In this document: positions 52,988 to 62,186 of the stretch, in pieces
Layout: each line of letters begins with the position of its first letter
Position numbering within the stretch: the stretch's first letter is position 1
From: Chloroflexota bacterium
GTDB taxonomy: Bacteria > Chloroflexota > Anaerolineae > Anaerolineales > Villigracilaceae
Direction: 5' to 3'
Length of the DNA: 64,000 nt
NCBI GenBank assembly: GCA_016234555.1
Contig: JACRBJ010000005.1
Coordinates: 91,882 to 155,881 of the forward strand
The notes under the pieces: model-generated
Databases searched by the model: none
The model's input: the letters and a program-made list of their open reading frames with translations, nothing else
Told to the model about the DNA's origin: nothing
Translations under genes and position numbers: made by a program

Positions 52988-54241
52988 TTATCCCCATTTA
53001 AGGACGGCAATCCCTGCGAGGAGTCGCATACCACCAAAAAGAATAAGGGCGTTGACAAGCCCGGTTAGGTCTGCGATGGCGGGACCGGCAAGGGAACTGG
53101 CAAGGATGGCTACGTTGAGAATGATGGTATACCATGCCAGATGCGAGGGGCGGTCATCAGGCGGGATATGTTCGAGCATGTAGTTGATATACGCACCATT
53201 GAGCATGGCAAAGACGAATCCGCCAAGAAATGACAGGACATAGAATTGCCAGACGTTACCAGCCGCTGCCAGCATCAAAGGATATAAAGCCATGCCTGCC
53301 ACGCCCCAGCCCGTTACTTTTTTGTTACCAAAGCGGTGGGCGATGCGCCTGAATTGAGTCGAACCGAGCAGTACGGTGAGGTAATAAAGCGCTGTGCCTG
53401 TGCCGAGATTATTGTCATTGAGGTGCAGAACGCGCACATTGTAGAGCGGATAAATTGGCGTCGTCATATAATGCGCCAGATGAAAGAAGAACAGCACGAG
53501 CAGAACGTTGCGAAATGGAGTTTTCCAAATATCCAGCCGCAGCGCCGACTTGAGTCCATGGGGAGGGTTGATCTGGGGCGAGGAATCAGGCTGGGGCGCG
53601 GACTGAAGTGGGAACGGTCCCTCCTGCACCGGCTTGACGTGATATAGGTGGTAGCTGCTCATCGCCGCGCCGAAGGCTCCAATCGCAAAGATGACCTGAT
53701 AACCCGCTTCGAGCGGCATATTCTTCAGGATGAATCCCGCGCCGAAGGAAGTTAACATGTAGGCGATGGCGAAAGTCACATTGCGCGTGCCAGCCACCTG
53801 CGCGCGGAACCTGTCAGGGACGGCCTCGGCAAACAGGGCGTTGAAACCAACTCCCAGCGGCGTGAGCGGAATCGCCATCAGAAAGGCGAGGATGATCAGC
53901 GCCCAGATCTGTCCCTGTTCATCGAAAATCCAGCGGAGCGGAATCCACAAAAAGTATCCAGCGCGGAAGAGGACGGACGACCAGAAGACGGCGCGTCCCG
54001 TGTGACGTTTTTCGATCCAGCGACCCGCGGGAATGGCGAGGAAAAGGTTGACCACCGCTGCCATGGCGGTCAGCAGACCGACTTGCAAACCAGACGCGCC
54101 GAGGCGCGTGGCATAGACATTTAAAAAGTTGACGGAGGTCCCGCTCAATACGCCGAACCAGGCAATATCCAGGTAAAGGTGCCAGAAGTTGGAACGGTAT
54201 TTTTCGGGGACGTCGGATTGGGCAAATAAATTGAAACGCAT
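52988..54241 (-). CDS. MFS transporter
   Basis: A 417-residue protein with 12 TM helices. FGVLSGTSVNFLNVYATRLGASGLQVGLLTAMAAVVNLFLAIPAGRWIEKRHTGRAVF gives TM1-2 and the loop motif A; a hydrophilic Pro/Gln-rich central loop follows TM6. Similar proteins in Chloroflexi are annotated only as MFS. Substrate unknown. The ATG at 54241 has no good ribosome site. Confidence 0.85.
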   Translation of the reverse strand: MRFNLFAQSDVPEKYRSNFWHLYLDIAWFGVLSGTSVNFLNVYATRLGASGLQVGLLTAMAAVVNLFLAIPAGRWIEKRHTGRAVFWSSVLFRAGYFLWIPLRWIFDEQGQIWALIILAFLMAIPLTPLGVGFNALFAEAVPDRFRAQVAGTRNVTFAIAYMLTSFGAGFILKNMPLEAGYQVIFAIGAFGAAMSSYHLYHVKPVQEGPFPLQSAPQPDSSPQINPPHGLKSALRLDIWKTPFRNVLLVLFFFHLAHYMTTPIYPLYNVRVLHLNDNNLGTGTALYYLTVLLGSTQFRRIAHRFGNKKVTGWGVAGMALYPLMLAAAGNVWQFYVLSFLGGFVFAMLNGAYINYMLEHIPPDDRPSHLAWYTIILNVAILASSLAGPAIADLTGLVNALILFGGMRLLAGIAVLKWG

Positions 54242-54334
54242 AGGAAAATGATTATAACTACGATTTGGGCTTTTCAACCCGCATGGCCTAATGGATTAAA
54301 ATCTACTTATCTGAAAACAGGCAAGGAGAACACC

Positions 54335-55096
54335 ATGAGATTCGATGGCAAAGTGGCGATCATTACGGGCGGGACTTCGGGGATTGGACTGGCGACGGCG
54401 GAACTTCTTTTAGCGGAGGGCGCTCGCGTTATCTTGATGGCGCGCAACCCAATCCGTGGGAAGGAGGCCGTCAAACGGATCACCTCTGCCGGCGGACAGG
54501 GGATTTTCATCCAAGGAGATGTGAGCGTGGCTGCGGACTGCCAGCAATGCGTGATGACCGCTGTCGAGACCTACGGGCGGCTGGACATTTTGTTCAACAA
54601 CGCGGGGATCATCCACGTCAATCGCAATCTGGTGGAGACCACTGAGGAAGAGTGGGATGCCACGCTGAATTCCAATTTGAAGGGCATCTTTTGGATGTCG
54701 AAATATGCCATTCCCCATATTGCCAAGAACGGCGGTGCGATTGTCAACAATGCTTCGATCTTTGGACTGGTTGGCGGGAGCGGAGTCGCCGCCTATTGCG
54801 CGGCAAAGGGCGGGGTTATCAACCTGACCAAAGCCATGGCAATTGACCATGCAGGGCAAAACATCCGTGTGAATTGCATCTGCCCCGGCAGCGTGGATAC
54901 TCCCCTGCTGGAAAACGAGATGAACGACCTAGGCGGAGTTGAGGTTCAACTCCCGAAGTTTGCTTCACGTCACCCGATGAACCGCATCGCTTCTCCCAAG
55001 GAGATCGCCCGCGCCGTCGTCTACCTCGTCTCGGACGACGCATCGTTTGTCACGGGAGCAGCCTTGCCTGTGGATGGTGGGCGCGCGGCGTGGTGA
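54335..55096 (+). CDS. Short-chain dehydrogenase/reductase
   Basis: A 253-residue classical SDR. TGGTSGIG cofactor loop at about 11-18, NNAG (about 87-90), Ser in NNASIFG, catalytic YCAAKGGVINLTKAMA, PGSVDTPLL, and the C-terminal GAALPVDGG of the FabG-like group. The ATG at 54335 has an AAGGAG site. NAD(P)H-dependent alcohol or ketone conversion is expected; substrate unknown. Confidence 0.93.
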   Translation: MRFDGKVAIITGGTSGIGLATAELLLAEGARVILMARNPIRGKEAVKRITSAGGQGIFIQGDVSVAADCQQCVMTAVETYGRLDILFNNAGIIHVNRNLVETTEEEWDATLNSNLKGIFWMSKYAIPHIAKNGGAIVNNASIFGLVGGSGVAAYCAAKGGVINLTKAMAIDHAGQNIRVNCICPGSVDTPLLENEMNDLGGVEVQLPKFASRHPMNRIASPKEIARAVVYLVSDDASFVTGAALPVDGGRAAW

Positions 55097-55103
55097 TTCA
55101 AAA

Positions 55104-55135
55104 GAAACTGCCCCACGCACCGGTGCGCAGGGCAG
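55104..55135 (-). terminator. Terminator of the SWIM gene
   Basis: AACTGCCC and GGGCAGTT with an inner CGCACCGGTGCG stem, followed on the minus strand by TTCTTTTGAATC. It lies 27 bases past the SWIM stop and just after the convergent SDR gene, so it may serve both. Confidence 0.75.
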
Positions 55136-55161
55136 TTGGGAACCTCGATTTTCCAACAAAA

Positions 55162-55398
55162 TTATACGGGCTCGGCAATCATATCCTTGAGAAGGATTTC
55201 GAGCGCCATGGAATGTCCGCAACGTTTGTGGGTAAGGAAGAATTCGCAATCGCAGTTAAAGACGCCGTCTTTGTAGGTGACATGGTGCTCGCTATTATCG
55301 CCATGGAAGTCAACTTCAAACTGGGTGAAGTGGAAGCGGCGCCTGTCCTCAGCGTACCTTTTTGCCTTTTCTACCTTGCCGATCAGTCCAGAATCCAT
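55162..55398 (-). CDS. Small SWIM zinc-finger protein
   Basis: A 78-residue protein that is essentially one SWIM domain: ligands C-D-C, then EFFLTHKR, then C-G-H (CxCx8CxH), preceded by FEVDFHGDNSEHHVTYKDGVFNCDC. SWIM domains bind DNA or proteins and usually occur in larger chromatin or transposase proteins; stand-alone small versions are found in Chloroflexi and actinobacteria. The ATG at 55398 has an AAGGAG site and is preceded by a terminator-bearing leader. Confidence 0.85.
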   Translation of the reverse strand: MDSGLIGKVEKAKRYAEDRRRFHFTQFEVDFHGDNSEHHVTYKDGVFNCDCEFFLTHKRCGHSMALEILLKDMIAEPV

Positions 55399-55427
55399 TG
55401 TTTTAGTCTCCTTTTTTGAGGGAATAT

Positions 55428-55516
55428 ATAAAAAATACACGCGGATAGAACCGCGTGTATTTACTCGACAGAACTGGGTACTCCATAAAATAAGCGCATG
55501 ATGGCGTTACCTCGAT
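55428..55516 (-). ncRNA. Candidate leader RNA or small RNA ending in an intrinsic terminator
   Basis: From the predicted start (about 55516) the transcript runs about 87 bases and ends at a perfect 11-bp hairpin (AATACACGCGG with CCGCGTGTATT) followed by six U. Only 30 bases later are the ribosome site and ATG of the SWIM gene. It is either a premature-termination switch controlling the SWIM gene or a free small RNA. A CTCG/CGAG stem can form in its 5' part. It matches no riboswitch class I recognise. Confidence 0.55.
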
Positions 55517-55522
55517 GATGCG

Positions 55523-55551
55523 AGTATAGTACTTTTCAAAATGCGAGTCAA
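55523..55551 (-). promoter_or_regulatory. Promoter of the leader RNA and SWIM gene
   Basis: TTGACT, 17 bases, TATACT on the minus strand, close to consensus. Confidence 0.75.
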
Positions 55552-55623
55552 TGAGGAACGGGGGATTGTCACGGATTCGTATGGGAATTGTAGGGCGGGA
55601 AAACTACGCGCAGGTTACATCAA

Positions 55624-55655
55624 GGACCTCCGAAGCTTCACATCCTCGGAGGCCC
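55624..55655 (-). terminator. Hairpin behind the GH13 gene
   Basis: GGACCTCCGA pairs with TCGGAGGCCC around a 12-base loop, seven bases after the GH13 stop. The T tract is poor, so termination strength is uncertain. The arms resemble the palindrome inside uppP. Confidence 0.55.
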
Positions 55656-55661
55656 TGTTGT

Positions 55662-58580
55662 TTACTTCGACTTCTTTATCACAGGCTTTTTGACCGCCTT
55701 CGGTTTCGCCTTGACCGTCGCCCTCTTCTCGGGTTTCGCTTTCACCTTCGTCGCCTTCGGCTTTGCAGGGACAGCCTTTTCCTTTTTTGCTGTTGTTTTG
55801 CTTTTTACAGGCTTCCTGCTTGACGCCTTCTTCACAGGGATTTTTTCCTCAACCTGCCCTTCCTCCGCCGTATCAAGCGCTTTCCACTCACCCTGCGTGG
55901 ACGCCTTCACGGCTTTCCGTCCGAGCTTCCGGGCAACCCGCTTCTTGGTGGAAGCGATTTCGATCTTCGATGCCTCTATCACGTTGAAGAGTTTCCGCCA
56001 CTCATCGTGCATGGACTGAACGCCCGCGCCGTTGAGCTGGCTGCAAACGACCTTCCACTCGTTGTCGCCGACGAAGCGCCAATCCATAAAGGTGTGGCAT
56101 TGGTAGGCGCCCAATTCGATATAAATCCCCTTCTCCCAGATTTCCTTGCAGGAGCGGATGTATTCCAACTGGGTGACGTAATCCTTGAAAATGACGTAGC
56201 CCATGCGCGGCAAGCCGAGCGCTTCGGCAAGATTCTTTTGGACCAGTTTGCCCGACCCCTTATCCAGCGCGGCGGCGGAGGTTTTGATCCAGCCCTTTGT
56301 GTCGCCAAATTTGTTATGGTAGACGATCAGTCCGCGCTCGTCGTTGAAGCGGTTGGAGTAGGCAAAGACGTTTTCGTCCACGCTGCCGTTGGGGACGTAA
56401 AAATCATAAAGCTGGAACTGCTCCACGTCGGCAAACAGGTATCGGCGGTGGAGAAGCGGGAAGATGCGCCACTCGTGTCCGCGAATCAGCCCGTCGTTGG
56501 GATGCTCGTCCCATTTCGGGGAACGGAATTCCATCCCGTATTTTTCGTAAAAGCCTTCCACCTGTCCGTGACCGAACATGGGCAAACCAGGCAGGGTGGA
56601 AAGCACCGTGCAAATGCCGAAATATTTGTCGCCGTCGCCAAACTGCTCGACGGCAGTCTTCTCGTCGGGATTGTTCATAAAGTTGACGTAACGCTTGAGG
56701 ATTTGCGGGTCGAACTCCAGCGTACTTTTGATGGCAAGGCGGTATTTGGCGTTGTCTTCGTCGCGCAGCATGTGCATGAACGCCGAGTTGTAGACGCGGT
56801 GCATCCCCAGCGTGCGGACGAAATATCCCTCCATCAACCAGAAGGCTTCGGCAAGCAGCAGCGTATCGGGGACTTCCTTCGCCACGCGGTCAACCACCTC
56901 GCGCCAGAATTCCTCCGGGACCTTTTCGTCGAACTCGAAGCGAGTCATGCCATATTGCGAACGCGAGGGGATCGCTCCGCCTGCGCCGGGTTCGGGAAAC
57001 CACAGGCGCTGGATGTGTTTCTTGGCGAGGGTCATTGCCGCGTCGAAGCGGATGACCGGGAAATTCCGCGCCACGTGCAAAATCACCTGAATGACCGCTT
57101 CGCGCACCACGGGGTTGGTGTAATCCAACTGGGCGGTGTCGTTCCATGGGAAGGATGTGCCGTCGTTGCCGTGATAGATGTATTTGGTTTCGTTGGTGCG
57201 GTAATTGTGCAACTTGAAAACAACCGACGCATCCGAGTGGTTGTAGTAATGATCTTCGAGGACAATCGCCGCGCGGGAGTCGCTGGAAAGGTTTTCGCTA
57301 TTGAAGGTATATGAGGGATAGGGCGGAATCGGCGAGGACAAAAACCAGTCGGGATGTTCGACGACCCAGGTGGAGTCGATGCCCATGTGGTTGGGAACCA
57401 TGTCGGCGGAGAGTCGAATGCCGCGTCCCCAGGCGCGGGAGCGGAGATTGTTCAGCGCGTTCCAGCCGCCGAGGTCAGTGGCGATGTCGTATGAATGAAG
57501 CGAGTACGCCGAAGCGACGGCATCCTGCTGTCCCATGCGTTGTTTGATGCGCTGACTGGCGCGGCTGCGCTCCCAGAGACCGATCAGCCACAAGCCGGTG
57601 AATCCGCTTGAGGCGAGCAGGTCCAACTCCTCGTCGGGAATCTGGTCGAGGGTGACAATATCCCGCTGGTATTTCTTCGAGAGCTGCGAGAGCCAGACGT
57701 AGGTGTTCTTGGCGACCAGCACCAGGCGCGGCATCCAATCCTTATCCACGCTGTAACGCTCGTACTCGGCATATTCCCCGCCCGAATAACTGGGGACGTG
57801 TGTCTCGGCTTTTTGCGAATCGATGGGACCATGTTTGCGGATCGTATCCTCGCGCAGGAAATCCAGGCTGCGCAAAAGATGAAGCGAGAAGGTCTCGCCA
57901 AGCAGGTGTCCCCACTTTTCGATGATGTACCGCAGTTGTCCTTCGAGCGAGTCGGGGGATGCCTTGACCGGCGCGAGCAAAATCTCGGTGATCGACTCAC
58001 CCGAGCCTGACTCTCCCTTCTCAAGCCCCGGCTGCTGCGAATGGAAAGCTATCAAAGACTGTACGAATTCCTTGTAGGCGGAACCGCGCATCACGGATTC
58101 GTCGAACAAATCCTTGTAACGGCTCAAGGCTGGATTGTTGTTCGAGTTGTTAACCAGCAGCATTTCCTCGATGGTTGCCGCGCGTCTCCCGCGCCCAAAG
58201 TCGCTCGCGTTCGGGGCTTTGGAAAGATAGATTCCCGCCGTCACTTCGCCGCGAAAAACCGCCAGCGGCGGAAACTCGTCGGTGAACTTGCCGAGGGTCA
58301 GGTCGTACTTCGAGCCGAGGCTGGATTGCAGCATTCCCATGGCGCGTCCCATGACGCCAGAATACCTGCCATAAAAATGCTTGAGGATGATGTGATACGC
58401 CTCGTCGAGCATGGACAGCGCATACAGATCAGCGGCGGAAACAGGCTCGGAACGGCTCGCTGAAATTTGGGCGGCAAAGGCGCGGGCGGTGGCAAGATCG
58501 GATAGGATTACATGTCCGTCCGGGCGGAAGAAGTCCGCGGAAAAACTGTACTTGAGACGGGATGCGCGCGTGGTTAACAT
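55662..58580 (-). CDS. GH13 alpha-amylase-family protein with lysine-rich histone-H1-like tail
   Basis: A 972-residue protein. A helical N-terminal region of about 300 residues precedes a GH13 TIM barrel (about 310-760). Region I is ADMVPNHMG (Asp393, His398), region II IRFDAAMT with nucleophile Asp513, region III LLLAEAF with acid/base Glu578, region IV NNPDE with Asp639; the usual His before that Asp is Pro638. The three catalytic acids are thus kept but one substrate-binding His is lost. The final 60 residues (913-972) are nearly all Lys, Ala, Pro, Val and Thr, like histone H1 or bacterial Hc1 tails. No signal peptide. It probably acts on intracellular alpha-glucans. Confidence 0.85.
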   Translation of the reverse strand: MLTTRASRLKYSFSADFFRPDGHVILSDLATARAFAAQISASRSEPVSAADLYALSMLDEAYHIILKHFYGRYSGVMGRAMGMLQSSLGSKYDLTLGKFTDEFPPLAVFRGEVTAGIYLSKAPNASDFGRGRRAATIEEMLLVNNSNNNPALSRYKDLFDESVMRGSAYKEFVQSLIAFHSQQPGLEKGESGSGESITEILLAPVKASPDSLEGQLRYIIEKWGHLLGETFSLHLLRSLDFLREDTIRKHGPIDSQKAETHVPSYSGGEYAEYERYSVDKDWMPRLVLVAKNTYVWLSQLSKKYQRDIVTLDQIPDEELDLLASSGFTGLWLIGLWERSRASQRIKQRMGQQDAVASAYSLHSYDIATDLGGWNALNNLRSRAWGRGIRLSADMVPNHMGIDSTWVVEHPDWFLSSPIPPYPSYTFNSENLSSDSRAAIVLEDHYYNHSDASVVFKLHNYRTNETKYIYHGNDGTSFPWNDTAQLDYTNPVVREAVIQVILHVARNFPVIRFDAAMTLAKKHIQRLWFPEPGAGGAIPSRSQYGMTRFEFDEKVPEEFWREVVDRVAKEVPDTLLLAEAFWLMEGYFVRTLGMHRVYNSAFMHMLRDEDNAKYRLAIKSTLEFDPQILKRYVNFMNNPDEKTAVEQFGDGDKYFGICTVLSTLPGLPMFGHGQVEGFYEKYGMEFRSPKWDEHPNDGLIRGHEWRIFPLLHRRYLFADVEQFQLYDFYVPNGSVDENVFAYSNRFNDERGLIVYHNKFGDTKGWIKTSAAALDKGSGKLVQKNLAEALGLPRMGYVIFKDYVTQLEYIRSCKEIWEKGIYIELGAYQCHTFMDWRFVGDNEWKVVCSQLNGAGVQSMHDEWRKLFNVIEASKIEIASTKKRVARKLGRKAVKASTQGEWKALDTAEEGQVEEKIPVKKASSRKPVKSKTTAKKEKAVPAKPKATKVKAKPEKRATVKAKPKAVKKPVIKKSK

Positions 58581-58634
58581 GCGGCAATGATACCCGATAA
58601 ATGAAATTTTTCGGGTAAAATCCTGCCTGTAAAC

Positions 58635-60899
58635 ATGAACACTTCATTGATGCAATTTGTTCTGCTTCTCTTGCTCGGCGCGCTATATTTGCCGATCATT
58701 TTTTTCGCAGTACAGCGGCGGGATGAAGAGCATACAACGTCCAACTGGTTTGCGGCATCCTACTCCCTGCTGGCGATTGCGCTGACAGTTGCCGAAGCCA
58801 TCTGGCGCAACGGGGAAATTTCAGCAAGCGGCGCGGCATCCTTTCAGGAAGTTCAAATCCACGTTTCGTTCATCCTGCTCACCATCCTGCTGCTTGCGCT
58901 CCTGACTTTTCTGAGGCGTGAAAACTGGTGGATTTGGGTGGGCGTGTGGGCTGTCTGGGCGCTTGGGCTTGCCCTCATTTTGACCAACGCCTTCAACCTG
59001 CCCGACGTCCTTTGGACGAACGGCAACCTGACCCTGCACCGCTCGCGGCTGGGACCCGCGTGGTCGGTTTTGTGGTGGCTGGGGTTGTCAATCGGTTTTG
59101 TGATTGCAGTCGCCAACGGGAACAGGGAGGCGCGCCAGGTGTTGTTTCGCAACCGCCTGAACTATTGGTGGTTCGCCATCTTCCTGACATTCGTCAACGA
59201 CGTTCTGCTCTTCTCCAATGTCGTCATTCCTGGTCAGCCTGTGCGCCTGCTGGTGGCGGCGCTGGCGGCGTACGTCATTAGCACACACAACGTCCCCGAC
59301 CTGAAACACATCCTCCGCCGGCTGCTGGCATACGTCGTCATCGCCGCAGCCATCGTCGGGTTTTACATCGCGGGCGTTCTATTATTGCAAGCCGTCTTCA
59401 AAAACATCCATCCCCTGCTTGCGGGCGCGTCCATCGCGCTCCTGCTGACCGCGATCTTCGCCCCCCTGCTGGGACTGGTATCGCGCACCATCAACAACTG
59501 GACCAAGGGCGACCAGTACGACGCCAGCCGCACCATCCACCAATATAGCGAGAGCATCAGCAACATTCTGGATATGGACAGGCTGGCAAGCATCGCTGTC
59601 GGTATCATCCTTGAAGCGATGCAGATCGAGCGCGGATTCCTCTTCCTCGTGGATGGGGAGCGCCAGGCGGATGGGCACAAAATCTATCGCCTGCGCTCTG
59701 CCCGCAGTCCCGAAGAAAGACAGTTGATCGCGGTGGAATTGGACGAGAACGAAATCATCGCTTCGTACTTTGTGCGCGAACAACGCCCGCTCCTGCAATA
59801 CGACCTGGATCTGCTCCCCGCCTATCGGGCTGCTTCCCCCTTCGAGCGGGACTGGTTCAGCAAGCTGCAGTCTGAGGTGTACATTCCCATTTTCGCAAAA
59901 AAACAATGGATCGGTCTGCTGGCGTTCGGTCCCAAAATCAGCGGCAACCGTTACACCAAGGAAGACCTTGTCACCCTCAGCGCCCATGCCAACCAGACGG
60001 CGGTGGCGTTGGAAAATGCCCGACTGGTGGACAACCTGATGCGGCTGAACAACGAACTGCGTCAGGCGCGCCGCGCTCTCGAAAAGAACAACCGCGACCT
60101 CGAACGCATCGACCAGGCGAAATCCGATTTCATCAGCATCGCCTCGCACGAGCTCCGCACACCGCTGACGGTCATCAAAGGCTACAGTGAAATGCTGCTG
60201 GAAAGCCCCAGCCTCGACCCAAACTTCAAGTCCATCATGGAAAAAATCCAGGAAGGCACGCTGCGCCTGCACGAGGTCATGGACTCGATGTTCGACATCG
60301 CCCAGATCGACGCGCGTTCGCTCAAGCCGCACACCCAACCCGTGGAGTTGGGACATCTCATCAAGGAAGTCTGCCTCGAACAGGTTGGCCCGGTCAAGGA
60401 GCGCAAGCAGGTGTTGACTTTGGACCTTCCCCGGCTGCCGACGGTCAAGGCGGACCCCAACCTGCTGCGGAAGCTGTTCCATCACATCATCGGCAACGCG
60501 GTGAAGTTCACGCCCAACAGCGGAAAGATCACCGTCAGCGGGCGCGCCATCCCGCCCATCCTCGACCTGCCAAGCGGTGGCGTGGAGTTGATCTTCAGCG
60601 ACACCGGCGTGGGTGTGGACCCGACCTTCCGCGAGATCATCTTCACCAAGTTCTACCAGCCCGGTGATTTGGGCAAACACTCCACCAGCAAGACCCGTTT
60701 CAAGGGCGGCGGCGCGGGACTTGGATTGGCGCTGTCGAAGGGCATTGTCGAAGCGCACGGCGGGCGCATCTACGTGGAAAGCCCCGGCTACGACGAGATT
60801 AACTTCCCGGGCAGCCAGTTCCACGTGATTTTGCCACTGGGCAAGCTGGAGAACGGCGAACAGCCGAAGGTCAGCGAGGCAATGAAGTTTCAGATATAG
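58635..60899 (+). CDS. Large membrane histidine kinase with GAF domain
   Basis: A 754-residue orphan sensor kinase. About 8-9 TM helices occupy 1-290, a GAF domain is at about 310-455, a coiled coil follows (LMRLNNELRQARRALEKNNRDLERIDQAKSDF), then HisKA with His505 (ASHELRTPLTVIKGYSEMLL) and HATPase_c (HHIIGNAVKFTPNSG, DTGVGVD, GAGLGLALSKGIVEAHGG). No response regulator is adjacent. It is transcribed away from the GH13 gene. The ligand of the membrane part is unknown. Confidence 0.92.
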   Translation: MNTSLMQFVLLLLLGALYLPIIFFAVQRRDEEHTTSNWFAASYSLLAIALTVAEAIWRNGEISASGAASFQEVQIHVSFILLTILLLALLTFLRRENWWIWVGVWAVWALGLALILTNAFNLPDVLWTNGNLTLHRSRLGPAWSVLWWLGLSIGFVIAVANGNREARQVLFRNRLNYWWFAIFLTFVNDVLLFSNVVIPGQPVRLLVAALAAYVISTHNVPDLKHILRRLLAYVVIAAAIVGFYIAGVLLLQAVFKNIHPLLAGASIALLLTAIFAPLLGLVSRTINNWTKGDQYDASRTIHQYSESISNILDMDRLASIAVGIILEAMQIERGFLFLVDGERQADGHKIYRLRSARSPEERQLIAVELDENEIIASYFVREQRPLLQYDLDLLPAYRAASPFERDWFSKLQSEVYIPIFAKKQWIGLLAFGPKISGNRYTKEDLVTLSAHANQTAVALENARLVDNLMRLNNELRQARRALEKNNRDLERIDQAKSDFISIASHELRTPLTVIKGYSEMLLESPSLDPNFKSIMEKIQEGTLRLHEVMDSMFDIAQIDARSLKPHTQPVELGHLIKEVCLEQVGPVKERKQVLTLDLPRLPTVKADPNLLRKLFHHIIGNAVKFTPNSGKITVSGRAIPPILDLPSGGVELIFSDTGVGVDPTFREIIFTKFYQPGDLGKHSTSKTRFKGGGAGLGLALSKGIVEAHGGRIYVESPGYDEINFPGSQFHVILPLGKLENGEQPKVSEAMKFQI

Positions 60900-60947
60900 C
60901 TTGGATTTTTCCCTGACTAAAACGAAAACAGCATCTCAATGCCATAT

Positions 60948-61000
60948 AACATGATGTGCCTGCAAAAGATGAATTTGCAGCACGTCATGTTGTTTTTATT
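60948..61000 (+). terminator. Terminator of the histidine kinase gene
   Basis: AACATGATGTGC...GCAAA pairs with TTTGC...GCACGTCATGTT, followed by GTTTTTATT. Confidence 0.75.
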
Positions 61001-61137
61001 CTGGACAAGACCATTCCGAATACCTATAACCGGCTACAGGTCACAAAATTGCGGAGCGATGGTAGGATGTAACCCAACAAGACGTTGAAAACTTCAAAGA
61101 AAAAAATCCCCGGCTCGTAAAACTACTGGCAGTTATC

Positions 61138-62109
61138 TTGGTGATCTTGCTGTGTTGTATCCTTTCAGTGAATGCCTTGCATTGGAAAATATGCAAAGGA
61201 CCGAAATTCACTTTATTGGAAGAGGAACTATTTTGGCAGATGTGCAGAGAAGAACAGGAAGCGCTGTTTTGGGAGACTTGCAGGGAATTTGATCTTAACC
61301 CGCCGCCCAACACGGAAGTTCTTGTCTCTGCCTGCACGCGCCCATCTGCAAGGGGAGTACCCGGCGGAGAGGTACTGTTCGTGCATGAGGGACTGACCGA
61401 CAAAACGTACCTGCTGGATTTACGCACCGGGGAAAAGAGAGATATCCCCGATGACCCGCTTTTTCTTGACCATAGAGTATTTCTAAGTTCAGAACTGGTC
61501 TGGTTGGAAAGTGGTGTGGCGGCGGACCCCAATGATCCCAATTATAGACCTCACTACATTTTGGATTTGACCGATGGTCAACGTTACGAACTATTTGATG
61601 CGACTCGACTTCCAAGGTTGGATGATTATAAGTTTGACCCTAAATATTATTCTTATTTTACAGGTGCTGAACAGGTTTTCATCGATCAATCGAAAAATAC
61701 TTTGATTGCTTTGTCCACCAACTTCCGCCAACACCCTGAAGATAATGTAATTATTTCCCAGTTTTCCCTTGGTTCGGCGAGTTCAAGCGCCAAGAATGGC
61801 GAATTGTTAGAGCAACTCATGAAAGACTTGGGGGTGGATTATCAAACTATAGATTTCTCGCTCATGTACGCCGATGTCCCTTCGCCAACAGGCAAGTATA
61901 TCGTCCGAGATGACGGTATCTATCTTTCCAAGATAAACACACCTGTTATGCCCCGCGATTTGGGCTGGTATTTCAGGGGTTGGTATTATGACGAAAGCGG
62001 GGTGGTGTTTCATGAAGGTACTACCTTTTTATATCATGCTCCCTTCGGCGGTGGCGTAGGATTTCCTGTTTCGTATCCTATTCTCAAATTGCGCCTGCCT
62101 GCGCAATGA
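61138..62109 (+). CDS. Membrane-anchored beta-propeller-like protein of unknown function
   Basis: A protein of about 323 residues with an N-terminal signal-anchor helix (LVKLLAVILVILLCCILSV) and an extracytoplasmic region with repeated short beta patterns (TYLLDLRTGEKRDIPDD, HYILDLTDGQRYELFD, IVRDDGIYLSKI). The only start in frame is TTG at 61138, in the middle of the hydrophobic helix. A start at TTG 61085 with one base indel in the seven-A run at 61100-61106 would give a proper basic N-terminus, so a base-call error is likely. Loosely related to the frameshifted lipoprotein at 20083. Confidence 0.65.
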   Translation: MVILLCCILSVNALHWKICKGPKFTLLEEELFWQMCREEQEALFWETCREFDLNPPPNTEVLVSACTRPSARGVPGGEVLFVHEGLTDKTYLLDLRTGEKRDIPDDPLFLDHRVFLSSELVWLESGVAADPNDPNYRPHYILDLTDGQRYELFDATRLPRLDDYKFDPKYYSYFTGAEQVFIDQSKNTLIALSTNFRQHPEDNVIISQFSLGSASSSAKNGELLEQLMKDLGVDYQTIDFSLMYADVPSPTGKYIVRDDGIYLSKINTPVMPRDLGWYFRGWYYDESGVVFHEGTTFLYHAPFGGGVGFPVSYPILKLRLPAQ

Positions 62110-62186
62110 ATTTGCCGAAAAAATCCCCAAACCAGAATTGCTCCCGCCGCAGTCCCCGGCAGCGGGACACCACAGGGAATATTTTT

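Noticed and set aside
56007..57314. Long plus-strand open frame opposite the GH13 gene
   Set aside because: Shadow frame without protein-like segments; the GH13 motifs on the minus strand are decisive.
59382..60824. 480-codon minus-strand frame opposite the histidine kinase
   Set aside because: Shadow of HisKA and HATPase coding sequence.
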